41,809 nucleotides of DNA from a virus. Every line of letters starts with the position of its first letter. Within the stretch, counting starts at the first letter, position 1. A program made the translations under genes and the position numbers. Positions 28,993 to 35,649 of the stretch are shown piece by piece. The notes beneath the pieces are model-generated. The model saw nothing but the letters and a program-made list of their open reading frames with translations, did not search any database and was not told the origin of the DNA. Location: the IMG/VR virus record IMGVR_UViG_3300042351_001534, positions 1 to 41,809 of that record. One strand, written 5' to 3'.

Positions 28993-29534
28993 GCTTCCTC
29001 CTCGACGAGCAGGTAAGGGATTGTCTTCTGCCCGGCGCGGTCCATTTCGGAGTAGGCCAAGGAAACGAACGCCTCCCATTGGCTGGGGTGGATCGTCTGA
29101 CAGCCTTCGCTGCTGGTGGTGCGGGTGCCGCCTTTGTGGATGTTGATGGCGATGCCCATCGAGTCGCCTGTCTCGTCGCGGGTAACGGGGAGTTGTTCGC
29201 CAGGCGTGGCGGGGCGCAGGGCGGGGTAGCCGCCGCCGGGTTTTGAGAGGCCGTGCTTGCCTTTGCGGTAGCGATGAACGCCGGGTTTCAAAACGGCGAT
29301 GCCTTGGCGCTTCACGCTCGGATCGGTGTTGGCGTTGAAGGTGGCGTAGGCGTTTGGCGAGACGAGGAAAATGGCGTCGTCGTAGATGCCTCGGTCGTTC
29401 TTGCCGGGCTTGCCCATCGTGTCGCGGTAGTAGCCACGGATGCCCACCAGAGCGACTTCATCGGCCACGCGGGCCTTGGTGAGCAGGGCTTGCGTTTTCG
29501 ACTTGGCTTGTTGTGGACGGCTCGGGGGGAGCAT
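28989..29534 (-). CDS. L,D-transpeptidase-like (YkuD-type) protein, possible lysis enzyme
   Basis: 181 residues. NIHKGG (His133) followed by TTSSEGCQTI (Cys145) reproduces the H-x(n)-S-x-G-C core of YkuD-type L,D-transpeptidases, the catalytic Cys/His pair. Earlier segments (DAIFLVSPNAYATFNANT, VLKPGVHRYRKGKHG) could form the beta fold around it. No signal peptide. In the lysis block, directly after the lipoprotein and membrane genes, it would be expected to cut or remodel peptidoglycan. No lysozyme, amidase or transglycosylase was found elsewhere, making this the best endolysin candidate. Confidence 0.68.
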   Translation of the reverse strand: MLPPSRPQQAKSKTQALLTKARVADEVALVGIRGYYRDTMGKPGKNDRGIYDDAIFLVSPNAYATFNANTDPSVKRQGIAVLKPGVHRYRKGKHGLSKPGGGYPALRPATPGEQLPVTRDETGDSMGIAINIHKGGTRTTSSEGCQTIHPSQWEAFVSLAYSEMDRAGQKTIPYLLVEEEA

Positions 29535-29573
29535 GGGGAGAAGGCGGAAATGGGAAAGCGGAAGGCGGAAAGA

Positions 29574-29738
29574 TTATTTGTCCTTGAGCGCGGGGAGTTC
29601 GGGGAGCTGGTAGGTGAAACGCCCGTAGTCGGTTTCGAGCGAGACGCCGAGCGTGGTGCAGCCGGTGAGGAAGGAGATGCAGAGAAAGATGTAGCCGAGC
29701 AGCAGGCCGGTGGCGGCGATCTGGGCGGGCGAGGTCAT
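29574..29738 (-). CDS. Small lipoprotein, spanin-like (Rz1-type) candidate
   Basis: 54 residues. Hydrophobic segment GLLLGYIFLCISFLTGC ends in lipobox LTGC, with Cys27 the anchor, then 27 residues of mature chain (TTLGVSLETDYGRFTYQLPE) ending LPALKDK. Outer-membrane lipoproteins of this size next to a holin candidate are how Rz1-type spanins look. The start overlaps the holin-like gene stop as ATGA. No separate i-spanin with a coiled coil is evident, so a unimolecular or partial system is possible. Confidence 0.65.
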   Translation of the reverse strand: MTSPAQIAATGLLLGYIFLCISFLTGCTTLGVSLETDYGRFTYQLPELPALKDK

Positions 29739-29899
29739 TTCTCGTCGCGGAAAACCTCGTAGGCTCCCACGAGCGCGATGACAACCGCACTAATGGCCGA
29801 AAATTGGTCGGGGCTAACCTGCCAACCGGTGAGTGCTACGAGCGAGGCGATGCCCGCCCAGGTGGATTTTTGTTTGAGGTGCGAGAGGAATTTATTCAT
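29735..29899 (-). CDS. Holin-like small membrane protein
   Basis: 54 residues. Two hydrophobic segments (WAGIASLVALTGW and FSAISAVVIALVGAY) separated by QVSPDQ, with a basic N-terminus (MNKFLSHLKQKS) and charged C-terminus (FRDEK). This is the layout of small two-helix phage holins. It is followed by the lipoprotein and transpeptidase-like genes, giving a compact lysis cassette. It starts after the TTTTAAG-repeat leader at 29913-29941. Confidence 0.7.
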   Translation of the reverse strand: MNKFLSHLKQKSTWAGIASLVALTGWQVSPDQFSAISAVVIALVGAYEVFRDEK

Positions 29900-29912
29900 G
29901 GGGGAGGGAGAG

Positions 29913-29941
29913 GTTTTAAGTTTTAAGAATTAAGTTTTAAG
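29913..29941. repeat. 29-bp leader repeat, copy 1
   Basis: Matches 33079-33107 at 28 of 29 bases; made of three TTTTAAG units. On the minus strand both copies stand just before a start codon (the holin-like gene at 29899 and the fibre-type gene at 33072). Possible translation enhancer, promoter-proximal element or integration host factor-like site; it is not coding. Confidence 0.85.
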
Positions 29942-30122
29942 GGTCGAGCGGCGGGCGCTTCTTGTTGAGGATGGCGTAGAGGGAGGCCAGGCCGACCGCG
30001 ATGCCGACTAGAAGCGAGGCGATGCGCAGCCAGGCTTCGATTTCGGGAAGCATCGACACCCCGAGCCCCGTCGCCGTAGCGACGAGGCCGGTGAAGGAGG
30101 CGGCGGCTTGGTGGTGGTCCAT
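29937..30122 (-). CDS. Second small membrane protein of the lysis block
   Basis: 61 residues from ATG 30122. Two hydrophobic helices (AASFTGLVATATGLGVSM, then LRIASLLVGIAVGLASLYAI) with a polar start and basic end (LNKKRPPLDP). It could be a second holin, an antiholin or a pinholin. The stop lies within the TTTTAAG leader of the next membrane gene. Adjacent duplicated two-helix proteins often act as holin pairs. Confidence 0.65.
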   Translation of the reverse strand: MDHHQAAASFTGLVATATGLGVSMLPEIEAWLRIASLLVGIAVGLASLYAILNKKRPPLDP

Positions 30123-30124
30123 GG

Positions 30125-31564
30125 TTAGCTGAGGGCGGCGGCGAGCTGGGCTCCGGTGGTGGCCACGGTCGAGCATTGCGCAAGTCGGTCGGTCTGGAGT
30201 AGGTCGGTCTTGGCTTTCACCGCGTCGAGCTTCGAGGCTTCGGAGGCAGCGAGTCTGCTGCTCACGGCTTGGTCCACTCGGGCCAACTCGACCGAAAGCT
30301 CGGAACGCACGGCTGCTGCCACCGTGCTGGCGGACGGCGCAGTGACTCCGGCGATGGCGGCCTCAAGGAGGCTTTGGTCGGCAGGATCGCTCGGCAGCGC
30401 ATCGGTCTTCGATTTGATCGCCGAAAGCTGGGTCGAGTTGCTATCGAGTTCTTGGCGAATCTCGATGGCTGTCGGGCCGCTGGCGCTGGTGAGCGTGCGG
30501 GTGGCGTGGCTCCAGATGTCAGTTGGCGTGACTGATGCTGGGGCGTTGGTGAGGGTGTCCACGGTGCCGCCGGTCGTGGTGCGCGTGGCGGCGCTCCACA
30601 CGGCATTTGCCACGCTGGCTGCGGTTGGGGCGCTGGTCGGCGCGTTGTAGTCTGCCGATGCGAGGCGGCTGGAGATCGTGGCATCGAGGTTGATGAGCTT
30701 GCCGCCGGTGCGCTCAAGGTCGGCTCGGATCGCGGCGACGAGGGCGATCTGGTCAACATTGCTGTTGCCGATGGCCCCGACAATGGCGTTGAGCACGGCT
30801 TGGCCGTCGCCTTCGTTGAGGATGGAGGACTCGACGGCGGCGGCAATGGCGGTGCGCTCGGCACTGGTGAGGCTGTAGCCTGTCTTGTCTGCCGCCGCCC
30901 AAACTGCCGAGGCGATGTCTCCGGCTGTTGGTGGAGTGCTTGGCGCGGTGTAGACCGAACCGGCCAGCCTGCTCGACACGGTGGCGTCGAGGTTCGCCAG
31001 CTTGGTGGAGTTGGAATCCATTTCCGTGCGAATCTCGACCACGGTGGGGATCGAAAGGGCGGAGATGGCGGCCTGGACCAGGCTTTGGTCGGCGGGGTCG
31101 CTGGGGAGATTGTCTGTGGAGGACTTGATGGCGGCGATGTCGGCGGTTGGTATGTCGCTGACGGCTGCAGGGCTTGCTGGCAAGTTGTCGGTTTTGGCCT
31201 TGATTGCCGAGATGTCCGAGTTCGCTGGCGCGGTGTAGCTGCTGGATGGCAAGCGTGAGCTGGTCGCGGCGTCGAGGTTTTCGACTCCGGCGCGGCCAAG
31301 AACCCAGAGGCTCGGGATGTGCTGGGCGTCCACGGTGGAGTCGCTGGTTTTGAAGATGGCGGCGTATTCGCCCTCCGAGGAATTGTTGGAGGAAAGCGTG
31401 TAGCTATACAGCCCGCCGCCGAGGGCGGTGGCGCTGCCGCCGGTGACGATTTGCGTGCCGGACGGGTCGTAGATATCGACCGTGACGGTGAGGCCGGTCT
31501 TGCCTTGTTTCGACGATGTGAAAAAGGCGAGGAACTTTACGGAGTTGGAGACTTGTTCGAGCAT
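30125..31564 (-). CDS. Repeat-rich tail fibre or baseplate-type protein
   Basis: 479 residues from ATG 31564. N-terminal domain to about residue 100 is a beta sandwich-like fold (VTVDIYDPSGTQIVTGG, LYSYTLSSNNSSEGEY). The remainder consists of units such as ISAIKAKTDNLPASPAAVSD, IKSSTDNLPSDPADQSL, LEAAIAGV and TKLANLDATVSSRLA, the latter recurring at least five times. These are typical for trimeric coiled-coil shafts of tail fibres and hub proteins. It ends two bases before the membrane protein gene; the block 34.6-30.1 kb is entirely fibre-type. Confidence 0.75.
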   Translation of the reverse strand: MLEQVSNSVKFLAFFTSSKQGKTGLTVTVDIYDPSGTQIVTGGSATALGGGLYSYTLSSNNSSEGEYAAIFKTSDSTVDAQHIPSLWVLGRAGVENLDAATSSRLPSSSYTAPANSDISAIKAKTDNLPASPAAVSDIPTADIAAIKSSTDNLPSDPADQSLVQAAISALSIPTVVEIRTEMDSNSTKLANLDATVSSRLAGSVYTAPSTPPTAGDIASAVWAAADKTGYSLTSAERTAIAAAVESSILNEGDGQAVLNAIVGAIGNSNVDQIALVAAIRADLERTGGKLINLDATISSRLASADYNAPTSAPTAASVANAVWSAATRTTTGGTVDTLTNAPASVTPTDIWSHATRTLTSASGPTAIEIRQELDSNSTQLSAIKSKTDALPSDPADQSLLEAAIAGVTAPSASTVAAAVRSELSVELARVDQAVSSRLAASEASKLDAVKAKTDLLQTDRLAQCSTVATTGAQLAAALS

Positions 31565-31580
31565 GGGTGGTGGTGTGGGT

Positions 31581-31895
31581 TTAGATTTCTTCGGGTTGAG
31601 GCAGGAGCTGGAGGACTTGGGACATGGGGAGGACTTCGACGAGGGGGAAAAGCTCGGCGGGGAGATGCGCGAATCCGCCGGAGTAAATCCCGCCGGGGCC
31701 GACTTCGGTGAGGAGGTCGGCGCAGAGCATTTTGCGGCCATCGACCAGATCGACGGGCGAGGCGACATGGCGCGGGTTGCCGTGCTCGGCTTGGATGTCG
31801 GCGAGTTCGGCGGCGAGTTCGGGCGAGAAGACGAGCGCGAGGTCTTTGGTGGCCTCGTAGCTCACGGGCTGGTTGATGAGGTCGGCGAGGGTCAT
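31581..31895 (-). CDS. Hypothetical small structural-type protein, 104 residues
   Basis: Compact alpha/beta protein (TLADLINQPVSYEATKDLAL, ELAAELADIQAEHGNPR, LTEVGPGGIYSGGFAH) with an acidic C-terminus ending LPQPEEI. The start overlaps the stop of the receptor-binding candidate as ATGA. Located between two fibre genes, it may be a fibre chaperone or a small connector. No family recognised. Confidence 0.65.
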   Translation of the reverse strand: MTLADLINQPVSYEATKDLALVFSPELAAELADIQAEHGNPRHVASPVDLVDGRKMLCADLLTEVGPGGIYSGGFAHLPAELFPLVEVLPMSQVLQLLPQPEEI

Positions 31896-32707
31896 GGTAT
31901 GGCGGCGGCGAGGGCGGTCATGAGGGTGCTGACGCGGGTGTCGAGGAGTGCGAGGTCTAAAGATTCGCCGATGGAGTAAAATGACATCCGGTTTGCGCTG
32001 AGGCCGCTGGGGCCACCAGCAAGCGAAGACGCAAAAACAAATGTGCTTAGATTGACTCCAGCCGCTGAGGTGGCGGTTGATGTGAAATTATTATTGCCTT
32101 GACGAAATATAAAATTACTTGCATTCGAGCGACTAACTCCAACGAGCCCCGTCGTCGATGATGCAGTGACTGATTGCGTTATAATTGCACTATTTACACG
32201 GTTTCTATATGATGTAGGGGATAATAGCTGGATGACGCTTCCGTTATTTGAAGACACGCCTGCCCCGATTGCATTACGCTGAACCGTCGGCGAAACTTGG
32301 CTGGCATAAACACTCAAATGCTTTGAATTTTGAGGGTCGGTATTATTTAGGCGGTTGGAATTTAAAAACTTAGTGGTCCCGTCCCCAATTAAACCTGTTT
32401 CGCGGTTGTAATCCCCGCTGACAAAATTGGAATTTGTTGGGGCCGTGCCGACTAACGGAACCAGCGCACCAGAAAGCGTTCGCGCACCAGCGAGAATGCA
32501 AGAGGCTTTGAGGGCGCTCCAGATGCCGTCGGATTTGCAGCCGAGGATGAATGATTCGACTGCTGTAATGACGCCAGACTCTAGCTCTTGGCCGTCGGCT
32601 CGTTCGACGGCCAGCAGATAAGCGTTCGCGTCGTTATCGTCCGAAACGCGGCGCATCGAGGTTGGCACGCGCAGCGGGGAGAGTTGGCCGTAGAGTGGCG
32701 ATATCAT
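31892..32707 (-). CDS. Receptor-binding protein with lectin-like domain
   Basis: 271 residues from ATG 32707 (ATGA overlap, preferred over an in-frame start ten residues upstream). The first 75 residues are a tail-attachment region; the rest (SGDYNRETGLIGDGTTKFLN, NRLNNTDPQNSKHLSVYASQ, MSFYSIGESLDLALLDTRVS) is the repeated pattern of concanavalin-like receptor-binding domains seen in phage tail tips. The AT-rich composition of 32000-32450 contrasts with its neighbours and suggests module acquisition. Together with the LamG protein at 24 kb this makes two lectin-like receptor-binding proteins. Confidence 0.75.
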   Translation of the reverse strand: MISPLYGQLSPLRVPTSMRRVSDDNDANAYLLAVERADGQELESGVITAVESFILGCKSDGIWSALKASCILAGARTLSGALVPLVGTAPTNSNFVSGDYNRETGLIGDGTTKFLNSNRLNNTDPQNSKHLSVYASQVSPTVQRNAIGAGVSSNNGSVIQLLSPTSYRNRVNSAIITQSVTASSTTGLVGVSRSNASNFIFRQGNNNFTSTATSAAGVNLSTFVFASSLAGGPSGLSANRMSFYSIGESLDLALLDTRVSTLMTALAAAIP

Positions 32708-33072
32708 GCGAAGGTCAGGTTTTGCTTGTTCGACCACGATCCGGTAGCGGATTGCTCCGAAGAGACATTGCCTGCGGCGTCGGTGGTGATTTTGTAGATG
32801 GTCCAGGATGGGGCGTCCTCGGCTGGGCCGGTGGCGGGGTAGTCGGCCCAGGCGAGGCGGCCCATGTAGAGGGTGGTGCCGTCGGTGGCGGAGAGTTGCA
32901 GGTAGTCGCTGGGGTCGCGGGGGCGGGCGAGGCGGAAAACTTCGTTGTTGTGGTCTTTGGAATACAAGCGCCGGTCGGCGAGGTTGAGGGCGAGGGAGCC
33001 TTGAGCCACTTGCGCGGCGGTGGGGACTCGGCCGGGAACCGTGGAGCGGAGGAGCTTGAAGACCGTGGCCAT
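32704..33072 (-). CDS. Fibre-type N-terminal attachment protein, 122 residues
   Basis: GRVPTAAQVAQGSLALNLAD followed by RRLYSKDHNNEVFRLARP matches the fibre N-terminal motif 'L..GsLAlN.aDr.LY.kd..g.v..La'. The same pattern opens the neighbouring fibre gene at 33171-34049. The rest (DYLQLSATDGTTLYMGRLAW) is beta-rich. It could be a short fibre base or a head fibre. It is preceded on the transcript by the TTTTAAG leader copy 2. Confidence 0.72.
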   Translation of the reverse strand: MATVFKLLRSTVPGRVPTAAQVAQGSLALNLADRRLYSKDHNNEVFRLARPRDPSDYLQLSATDGTTLYMGRLAWADYPATGPAEDAPSWTIYKITTDAAGNVSSEQSATGSWSNKQNLTFA

Positions 33073-33078
33073 GGAGAA

Positions 33079-33107
33079 GTTTTAAGTTTTAAGGATTAAG
33101 TTTTAAG
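33079..33107. repeat. 29-bp leader repeat, copy 2
   Basis: Second copy of the TTTTAAG leader repeat; see 29913-29941. It lies in the 98-bp gap between the coiled-coil fibre gene and the 122-residue gene, 6 bases before the latter's start codon on the minus strand. Confidence 0.85.
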
Positions 33108-33170
33108 TTGGAGGCCCCGTGGCGGCGGCGCGGGCTGGAACCGCACCGCCGCTGTGGGGGGAGGGAGCTA

Positions 33171-34049
33171 TTAGAAGCTGCCGCCGTCGATCTCGGTCTC
33201 GAGCGCGGAAACGCGGGAGGTGAGCGAGGTGGCTGCGGATTCGATGTTGCCTGCGCGGGACTCGAGGGCGTCGATGTCGCCTTCGTTGGTCGTCACACGG
33301 CCAGCCAGCGTGGTCGCTGCGGACTCGATGGCGTCGATGTCGGACTCGGCAGTCGTCACACGACCGGCGAGGGTTGTCGCTGCGGACTCGATGCTAGTGG
33401 CGCGGCTCTCCAACGCGGCAATGTCGCTCTCCACCTCGTCGAGGCGTGAGTCGGCGCTGGCGTTTTCGAGAGTGGTCACGCGGGCTTCGACTGCATCAAT
33501 GTCGCCTTCGGCTGTGGTGACACGGCCTGCGAGGGTCGAGGCAGCACCTTCGATGCTGGTGGCGCGGGACTCAAGGGCGTTGATGTCGCTCTCGGCTGTG
33601 GTGACACGGCCATCAAGCGCTTGCTCGGCTGCGGTGGCGCGGTTGACCTCGGCGGTCAGGGCGCTGGAGGCGCTGTTGGCGAGGGAGGTGATGGCTCCGT
33701 TGAGGTTGCTGTCGGCGGCCTCGAAGGCGGCGACAACTTCCGTCAACGAATCGAGCGAGCCGGGAGTGACATTGCTGAGAACATTGTCAATGCGGGTGCC
33801 GAGGGCGGCTTCCGCTGCGGTGGCGCGGGAGGTTTCCGAGCTGATGCTGGAGTTCAGCGTGCTGACTTCCGAGGCGAGGTCGGAGTTCGTGGCGAAGTGG
33901 CCTTCACCGGCGAGGGCGACGATACCGGAGTCGAGTCCGATGTAGAGTTTGTCGTCAACCTTGTTGTAGGCGAGTTCGCCGATGGCGAGGCTGGACGGGG
34001 CTCCGGCGTTACCGGAGAGGCGGCGTTTGATGCGAAGGGTATTTGGCAT
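33171..34049 (-). CDS. Trimeric coiled-coil tail fibre
   Basis: 292 residues. The N-terminus (LAIGELAYNKVDDKLYIGLD) is the fibre attachment motif. From about residue 85 the chain is a chain of 21-residue-like units (ESRATSIEGAASTLAGRVTT, AESDIDALESRATSIE, LENASADSRLDEVES) with heptad spacing, i.e. a long trimeric coiled coil. Nucleotide repetition is extensive (GTCGTCACACGGCCAGC type units). The C-terminus is short (LETEIDGGSF) with no obvious receptor-binding head, so a separate tip protein is expected. Confidence 0.8.
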   Translation of the reverse strand: MPNTLRIKRRLSGNAGAPSSLAIGELAYNKVDDKLYIGLDSGIVALAGEGHFATNSDLASEVSTLNSSISSETSRATAAEAALGTRIDNVLSNVTPGSLDSLTEVVAAFEAADSNLNGAITSLANSASSALTAEVNRATAAEQALDGRVTTAESDINALESRATSIEGAASTLAGRVTTAEGDIDAVEARVTTLENASADSRLDEVESDIAALESRATSIESAATTLAGRVTTAESDIDAIESAATTLAGRVTTNEGDIDALESRAGNIESAATSLTSRVSALETEIDGGSF

Positions 34050-34087
34050 GATGTTTTGGGGGTGTTTGGTTGTTCTGCGGGGTTGTC

Positions 34088-34360
34088 CTAAAACTCACCG
34101 CCGTCCGAATCGGCGACGATGGGTAGATAGGAAAGTGTTTCGACATCCCAGCGGTGTGGGAGGTTGGTATCTGCGGGAAAATAGATGCGGCCCACCAAGC
34201 CAGGCGCGGGGAAATTTTCGACGGTGGGGAAAGTCTGCACATCGTCGAACTCGTCCGGGATCATCGAGCCGGAGACTTGGCCCGAGGAGTCAAGCTGCGC
34301 CACCTGAGCGGTGGTGCTGATAATCGTGCCGGTGAGTGGATCGAAGGCGACTTGTGACAT
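34088..34360 (-). CDS. Small fibre or tail-tip-type protein, 90 residues
   Basis: Sequence VENFPAPGLVGRIYFPADTN followed by LPHRWDVETLSYLP resembles small carbohydrate-binding or chaperone modules found at the tips of phage fibres (the 'grIYf..dtn..yrWd' pattern). The N-terminal half (DPLTGTIISTTAQVAQLDSS) is polar. It is immediately upstream, in transcript terms, of the coiled-coil fibre, which lacks its own tip. The gap between its start and the previous stop is two bases. Confidence 0.65.
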   Translation of the reverse strand: MSQVAFDPLTGTIISTTAQVAQLDSSGQVSGSMIPDEFDDVQTFPTVENFPAPGLVGRIYFPADTNLPHRWDVETLSYLPIVADSDGGEF

Positions 34361-34362
34361 GA

Positions 34363-34650
34363 TTACGCGAAGGGCGGAAATTGAATGAACGAGGTTTTGA
34401 GTTGGGCGTTATCGGTCGTGGGCACGCCGCCGAAATAGGTCATGCGGATGCGGGCGACGGCGGTTCCGCCAAAGCTGTATTCGGTGTAATCGGTGTTGTT
34501 CGTGGCCCCGACTTTGAAGACTTCAAACTTGTCGTAAAGCGGAAGCGGAAATCCGGTGGTGACTCGCAGAGCCCCATCTGGAGTGGCTTGGACGGGTTGC
34601 ACGATGCCTGAGGAGGAACGGGCGGCGATCTGAATTGTGGGGTTACTCAT
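34363..34650 (-). CDS. Hypothetical beta-rich structural protein, 95 residues
   Basis: NPTIQIAARSSSGIVQPVQA, FEVFKVGATNNTDYTEYSFG and the strand GTAVARIRMTYFGGVPTTD suggest a beta sandwich; no Cys. It resembles small head-to-tail joining or decoration proteins by size and composition. It lies between the adaptor and fibre genes. A 39-base spacer precedes it. Function unknown. Confidence 0.62.
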   Translation of the reverse strand: MSNPTIQIAARSSSGIVQPVQATPDGALRVTTGFPLPLYDKFEVFKVGATNNTDYTEYSFGGTAVARIRMTYFGGVPTTDNAQLKTSFIQFPPFA

Positions 34651-34689
34651 GTCGTTAATTTAATTATGGTGAAGGGTGTCAAGGGGTGA

Positions 34690-35649
34690 TTATTGGAACG
34701 AAGCGGAGTAGCGGCGGACCTCGCCTTTGCGCAGCCAGGCGTCGTCCATGCGTTGTTGGAGGATGCCTTCGGCGCGGGCGAACTGGTAGGTGGCCTTGTC
34801 CATCTGGCCGTCCTCGGAAAGGGTTTCAGCGAGTGCGTAAAATTTAAGGTAGTCGGCGAGGAAGGCAGGGATGCGGTGGCGTAGCCAGAACTCCTCATTC
34901 GTCGGGAGGTTGCCGGTGGTGTCAGCGATAGCCTCGTAGCAGTCGCCGGTGGTGTGGTAGTAAACGAGATCGCCCGCTGCGTAAGCGGTGGAAGAGTTGA
35001 AAGCGGTCGCTGTGAATTTCGGCTGAGGCAGCGAGAACTCGACCCAGACCGGCTCGCCCGCCGTGTAGCTGGTATCGGTGATCAGGATGCGGTCGTCGGT
35101 GACGACATGGCAAAAGGTCTTCGTGAGTGGCTGTGAACCGCATTCGTGAGGATTGCGGTCGTAGATTTTCAGCACCGTTCCGATAGGTTTCAGACCTTGC
35201 GCAACAAGCGGAATGTAGGGGAACTCATCCTCGGCGGCTTCATTCGCGCTGGTCTCGATGTAGGTCGCGGTCGTGCGGTCGTCCCACGCGACATTCACGG
35301 CGGTGTCGATATTCAGAAGATCGCCCGCAGCGGTCGTGGTGACGCGCTTGATTCGCCATTCGAGATCAGCGAACGACGAGCCCTGCACAGCGCGGCCAAT
35401 GTAAGAGGTCGTGCCGACATAATCCGATTCGTAGGTATAAAGCCCCGGCGCGTAGCCATCGCCCACCGGAGTGCGGGCCTCGGTGAGATAGATGTCCGGC
35501 CAATCGAAGAAAGTCCAAGCCGTCGCGGCAGCGGTGGTGAGATACTCGGCGAGAGCCGTGGCCTGCGAAGCCATGAGCGGCTGCGCGGGGTCGATGCCCA
35601 TGCGGGAAATCACGCCGTCGCGGACGGTGCGGTAGGGAGTGGCCTTCAT
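34690..35649 (-). CDS. Head-to-tail adaptor-like protein
   Basis: 319 residues directly after the portal (ATGA overlap). The N-terminus MKATPYRTVRDGVISRMGID and the helix ATALAEYLTTAAATAWTFFD, then DWPDIYLTEART, match the opening of podovirus adaptor or tail-tubular A proteins. The rest is beta-rich with a helical C-terminus (ADYLKFYALAETLSEDGQMD). It is one of few late genes with a good ribosome site (AAGGAGG about seven bases before the ATG). It would bind below the portal and carry the nozzle. Confidence 0.7.
   Translation of the reverse strand: MKATPYRTVRDGVISRMGIDPAQPLMASQATALAEYLTTAAATAWTFFDWPDIYLTEARTPVGDGYAPGLYTYESDYVGTTSYIGRAVQGSSFADLEWRIKRVTTTAAGDLLNIDTAVNVAWDDRTTATYIETSANEAAEDEFPYIPLVAQGLKPIGTVLKIYDRNPHECGSQPLTKTFCHVVTDDRILITDTSYTAGEPVWVEFSLPQPKFTATAFNSSTAYAAGDLVYYHTTGDCYEAIADTTGNLPTNEEFWLRHRIPAFLADYLKFYALAETLSEDGQMDKATYQFARAEGILQQRMDDAWLRKGEVRRYSASFQ

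Noticed and set aside
29458-29790. 110-codon frame on the minus strand in the lysis block
   Set aside because: R/P/H-rich translation that is a shadow of the 54-residue lipoprotein and holin-like genes.
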